Assembly (NCBI GenBank): GCA_030549775.1
Contig: CM060174.1
Location: forward strand, 55,962,444-56,026,443
Source: Tamarix chinensis
Taxonomy: Eukaryota > Streptophyta > Magnoliopsida > Caryophyllales > Tamaricaceae
Direction: 5' to 3'
DNA: 64,000 nt
A model generated the notes under the pieces. That model ran no database searches, was not told the origin of the DNA, and saw only the letters and a program-made list of their open reading frames with translations. Position 1 is the stretch's first letter. Every line of letters begins with the position of its first letter. A program made the translations under genes and the position numbers. This document shows, one piece after another, positions 60,100-64,000 of this stretch.

Positions 60100-61826
60100 T
60101 ACTATAAAATAAGGATTTTGTAATGGTTAATTTAAACCATTAATAATTGTGTTGAACAATCAATTAGGCTTTTCTTATCATATATTTGATAATGGTTTAA
60201 AAATATTCATAAAAAGCTACATTAAAAAGAACAAATTATAGACTTTTAATAACAATTTTATAGTAAAACCCATCAAATTTCAAGTTTTGATGGCCGTTTT
60301 CAACAAAATTGTTACCATAAGTCCAATTCAAAACAAAATTTAATAACAATTTATCATATAATCATTATTATATACGGTAAAAAATCAACATAATCAAATC
60401 TTGATTATTCTTGCTATTTTCAACTAAAACTCTCATCAAATATAATTTCTTTTTTTGTATAATTTTTTAGCTACCAATGAAATTTAAGTAGCATGAGGGA
60501 TTCAGACCCTTAATAGTTTTAAATTTATAAAACTAAAATGTAAAACAATTACTGATTCAACAACTTAGGTTTGTAATTACATTGAATTGTCTAGAAATAT
60601 AATATACTAAAAGATAAAAAAAATACACAATAATAGTAAAACCACTATTTGGAACCTTAGTGCTAACAATTCTTATATTATCAAAGCTAATAAAAATTGA
60701 GGATTGAAATTGTACCCCTTTCTTATACCATTGTGTTTTTTCTATTGTTAAGATTTGAAGATTAAAAGTATACCCTATTAGCCTTTGCCCAAATGCTACT
60801 CAACCATATTTACACCAACTTTGCAAGAAAACCAACACAAATAGTAACCAAAATTCCACCGCCACAAACCTAAAACAAATAATAGGCATAGATGTGAAAT
60901 GCCATACACAAAAAAGGAGATTTTTTTATACCCTCACTCAAAAAAAAGGTAAATAGAGAATTAAGGAAAATTAAAGATAAGTTGCACAATCATATGAGAA
61001 AAATCATGCATAGCACTAATCATGGGGATTGATTTGCCCAGGGGAGAAATCAAATGTACTATAATTGCACAAAAAATCCAAAAAAGACTAAACCCCTTAA
61101 ACAAATAGCAAAAAAATAAAAAAAAATATGAGAGAGTAAAATGACCTATTGGTGGTGTTCAAATCTAGGAGAATAAGGCCAATGCAATACAATGAATTCA
61201 TCAAAATCTAGTGAGGTAACCAAAATCATTAGAAAAAGGTAGGTGAGCTCTCTCATCAAGCAGATTGAGCACTAAAAACTTCAATCTGGCCAATATAATT
61301 ATAGCTCTACTATTTCTTATACCAAAATCTCATAAAAACTCAAAATGATACTTAGTCCTTGCAAAAAATAGCAAAATAATAAATGAAAGAAATGAAAAAT
61401 GCAAAGAGAAATGAGAAGGAGAGAATTAGATTGATAAGTTAGTTGATGAGGAGGAGCGATTATGGTTGGCTAGGGAAAGAGGTAGGGTTGTGAGAAGGGA
61501 TAAATGTTAGTAGTGGAGGGGATAGGTATTTTTGATGCCAAGGTGATGATTAGCGTTGAGGGGAAGTCCTTGAGGGAGTTTTTGATAACTGTTGTTTAGA
61601 TAACCATTATTAAAACCTAAGTATTTGATGATAGGTTTTTTCTCTCTAAAACTATTATATAAAAGTATATCCTATAATATTGTCCAACTTTTAATAATTA
61701 TTTCTACCTAAAGCTGTTCTCAAAACATTTTATGTAACTATACATTTAAATGTTAACATTTTAGCCAACGATTTTGTAATAATCCAAATATATTAGGTGC
61801 TATTAAATCCAAATTCTATACTAGTG
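60100..61826. mobile_element. CACTA-like non-autonomous element, 1.7 kb
   Basis: The left end is TACTATAAAATAAGGATTT. The right end on the minus strand is CACTAGTATAGAATTTGG, a common CACTA-type terminus. Both ends continue into related 'ggattttgtaatgg'-like text, and motifs like 'aaccattaataattgt' recur at both ends. The candidate 3 bp duplications CAT and TAT do not match fully. No transposase is present. Confidence 0.5.
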
Positions 61827-62069
61827 TATGTTGTTTGTACATTTATTAAAAAAAATCATTTTGCATAATAAGAGATATACAAGGGATTTTATGAGTTTGA
61901 ACCTTAGCCAAGACGTACATCTTTCATAATTGCTTAGTAATACTCAATGAAAGTTGTAGCTAGGCAACATTTAGAAAGAATAAACATCAATTGCATTATA
62001 ACTTTCCATTCAATCTATATCTCATGGATGGTGTCTTATAAGTGCTTGGTTACTTTATAATAATCTCAA

Positions 62070-62657
62070 TATCCTTTTTCCTCTTCTAAGGTTGATATAT
62101 GTTTCTCCATGAGTATTTGTTGTGCGGTGTATCCCTTGTGCTTATGTATGCTATTCAGTTTTTGTGGGGATATGTAGAATGTGGGTATGTTGCCTCATAC
62201 AAGGTATTGTGATTTACTTAGTATGAGAAAGTCGTATTAATACTACTTTTGCAGATGACTATGTGAGGGCCATAGAATAACCTGAAGATTATAATTGTGG
62301 GTAGGATAGGTGGAGTCATTAGGAAGAGGTCCCATTTTCAGAATGGGCCTTTAGATATAAGAGGTAGGAAAAACTGGATTTGTACCTTCAAGTTTTGGTT
62401 TTTGTTACAATCGATTTTCCTTTACACTCTTAGGTCCAATATTGGACTTTAATTATATAATTGTACTATGATATTTATTCATAACTCTATTATATATTAG
62501 TTCTATTTCAGCTAAATTACATTAGTTGAGTTTTGTTGTAGACTTAACACTTAGAATAAGAAAGGTGAGGAGCTAGATTTATGCTAAGTGTGAAGGTAAC
62601 ACTTGGTAATTTAGTATCCGCAAAAAAAAAATCATATGGTAAAATGGGGGTGTTATA
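62070..62657 (+). repeat. 3' part of a long LTR (LTR D)
   Basis: It aligns with the tail of LTR A (30740-31260): 'caaggtattgtgatttactta', 'gcagatgactatgtgagggc', 'cttaacacttag.ataagaaa'. It ends ATGGGGGTGTTATACA at 62657. The next base begins the transposase relic. The 5' part of this LTR was not found. Confidence 0.8.
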
Positions 62658-62660
62658 CAA

Positions 62661-63213
62661 ATGCCTTGTCGTAATTGTAAAGGAGTGAGTTTCCAAAATG
62701 TAATGACAATTTATTTTTTTAATATGTTATTCACATTTGTGGAAGCTGGATAAGAGGGGTCAGCTCATGATTCTCGGATATTCCAATAGTGTATTCGAGA
62801 TTCTAACAAAAACTTTCCTCATCCTCTTCAAGATAAATGTAACATTAATTTATATATTAATTATAAAATATTATAGTTGAATAATATGAAATTACATTTT
62901 GTACAGATAAATAATATTTGGTTGATTTAAGTTATCCCAATACAGCAGGCTATCTTGCTCTATTAAAAGATATAAGGTATCATCTATCCAATTTTTAAAG
63001 AGTTGGTAGTCCATAAAAAACAAGAAGGATTTATTCAATTATTTACACTCTTCAATGAGAAATGTGATCGAGTGTTGCTTTGGCATTTTAAAGGATCATT
63101 TTCTTATTTTAAAGTAGATGTCAAAGTATAGTTTGGAAAAGTAAATTGTCATTGAATTAATGGCAATCCATAATTTTATTAGGTTGAATGGAAGGGATGA
63201 TATATTTTTTGAT
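62661..63213 (+). pseudogene. PIF/Harbinger transposase (HARBI1-like DDE nuclease) pseudogene
   Basis: Frame 1 reads NVMTIYFFNMLFTFVEAG, a stop, EGSAHDSRIF: the conserved 'QNVMA..F.M.FTFV.AGWEGSAHDSRVL' block with a W-to-stop change. GT at 62839 and AG at 62905-62906 bound a 68 bp AT-rich intron that keeps the frame. Exon 2 then reads YLVDLSYPNTAGYLAL and IRYHLSNF (family YLVD.GYPN..G.LAP). After a frameshift it reads LHSSMRNVIECCFGILKDHF (family RHSSLRNVIER.FGVLK.RF, the third catalytic region), then IELMAIHNFIRLNGRDDIFFD. The N-terminus is missing because LTR D abuts it. The enzyme would have cut and moved Harbinger-type DNA transposons; this copy is dead. Confidence 0.88.
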
Positions 63214-64000
63214 ATATTTTTAGTTGAGAAATATATAAAGAAAATAATAGAAATAGGAATGTTAGACAATATGTAGAGGGTAGAGCTATTAGAAAAATAA
63301 AAATAGTATAGTGTAAAATTGTAGATGATATTTAGTATGCACGTCACTGAGTTATTTGTTTTTGTGTTGTTTATTATAAATATGGGAATGTTCATTGTAT
63401 AACATAAACTTTGATTAGACTCCTATCTGAATTTTAGATATTAGTAAATTTTATAAAATTTGTATAATGATTGTTCATAAATTTTTTTTAATAATTTTAG
63501 ATTTTTTTTGATTTTTTTAGTACAATATATTTATACTTTCTTATATAGAATTTTGTATATTTTTTTTGTGTTTCATAAAATTTTTAATGTTTGTTATTAA
63601 ATAGTCTACATAATAATTATTACCAAGATATATATATATATATATATATGTGAAGATAAAAATTAAAGATGGAAAATAACAAGAAAATATGTAGAAGAAT
63701 AAAAAACCAAACACTAATAAGGTACATTAAGTAGTTTTTTAGTATTAATCACTTATACAACAAAAATAAAAACAAACACAAATTTTAATAAATAAAATAC
63801 TTCTTAAAAAGTAGTTTTCTAAAATTAATTTTTATCTAAAAATAAGTAATGACAATTGGAGGTCAAATAATTACAGCAGATAGGTCAACACGTTCAATTG
63901 TGTAAAATTATTTATGCTTCCAAACTGGGGTGGAATTAAGAACCTTTGCACTATAAGTAATAATCCAATATTGTAATAAGCCTAGTTGGCTATTACCTCC
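63214..64000. other. AT-rich DNA downstream of the transposase relic
   Basis: No terminal inverted repeat was recognised. There is a TA microsatellite at about 63630-63649. The minus-strand frame at 63096-63395 is a shadow of the transposase and AT-rich DNA. Confidence 0.6.

Noticed and set aside
57646..62657. One 5 kb LTR from TGTAATACCCC to GGGGGTGTTATACA
   Set aside because: Only 62070-62657 aligns with LTR A. The region after 57646 lacks the leader and other landmarks, so the two ends are probably not the same LTR.
63096..63395. 99-residue minus-strand frame
   Set aside because: It overlaps the PIF/Harbinger relic on the other strand, which explains the sequence far better; its own composition is AT-driven (N, I, S, Y).

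Overview
This window looks like repeat-rich heterochromatin or intergenic DNA from a flowering plant. It is very AT-rich and full of LTR retrotransposons of the Ty3/gypsy superfamily, most of them broken and nested. It also holds CACTA-type DNA transposons, a PIF/Harbinger transposase relic, a LINE relic, fold-back MITEs, tRNA-like repeats and a 5S-rRNA-derived LTR. I found no intact host gene, tRNA gene or full rRNA gene, and the sequence does not let me name the species. Element names (A, D, E, F, G, H, J, M1, M2, N, P1, P2, Q) are mine. Boundaries come from reading the sequence by eye.

Layout. 1-4766: ends and fragments of several LTRs (F, P2, G), two tRNA-like repeats and a fold-back MITE. 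4767-6868: a 2.1 kb non-autonomous CACTA element with ATA target duplications, carrying a 5S-derived (Cassandra-like) LTR and a tandem array. 6869-8380: AT-rich DNA, a second MITE copy and the start of LTR H. 8381-18152: gag-only gypsy element P1, whose 3' LTR is split by a 6.15 kb CACTA element (11882-18033) that itself contains a LINE relic and a minus-strand LTR. 18735-23874: a 4.6 kb LTR (E), its primer-binding site and the start of its internal region. 23875-42270: minus-strand element M1 (LTR, gag, protease, RT, RNase H, integrase, LTR), interrupted in integrase by a 2.9 kb solo LTR (A, 28363-31307) and between RNase H and integrase by a young but internally deleted gypsy element N (31400-36245). 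42271-54592: minus-strand element M2, interrupted inside reverse transcriptase by a 7.08 kb block (43656-50734) made of a plus-strand LTR that contains a minus-strand LTR. 54593-60099: no recognisable gene. 60100-61826: a third CACTA-like element. 62070-62657: the end of another LTR joined directly to a PIF/Harbinger transposase pseudogene (62661-63213).

Nothing here works as a pathway. What the window offers is a stratigraphy. At two places (Q in M2, A in M1) a broken coding frame resumes exactly when the insert plus one copy of its 5 bp target duplication is set aside, which proves the nesting. P1, N and M2 share one gag lineage and one LTR start (TGATGC..G.GCATC). M1, LTR A, E, F, D and Q belong to a long-LTR group with TGTAAYA..CCC / GGGTGTTACA ends.
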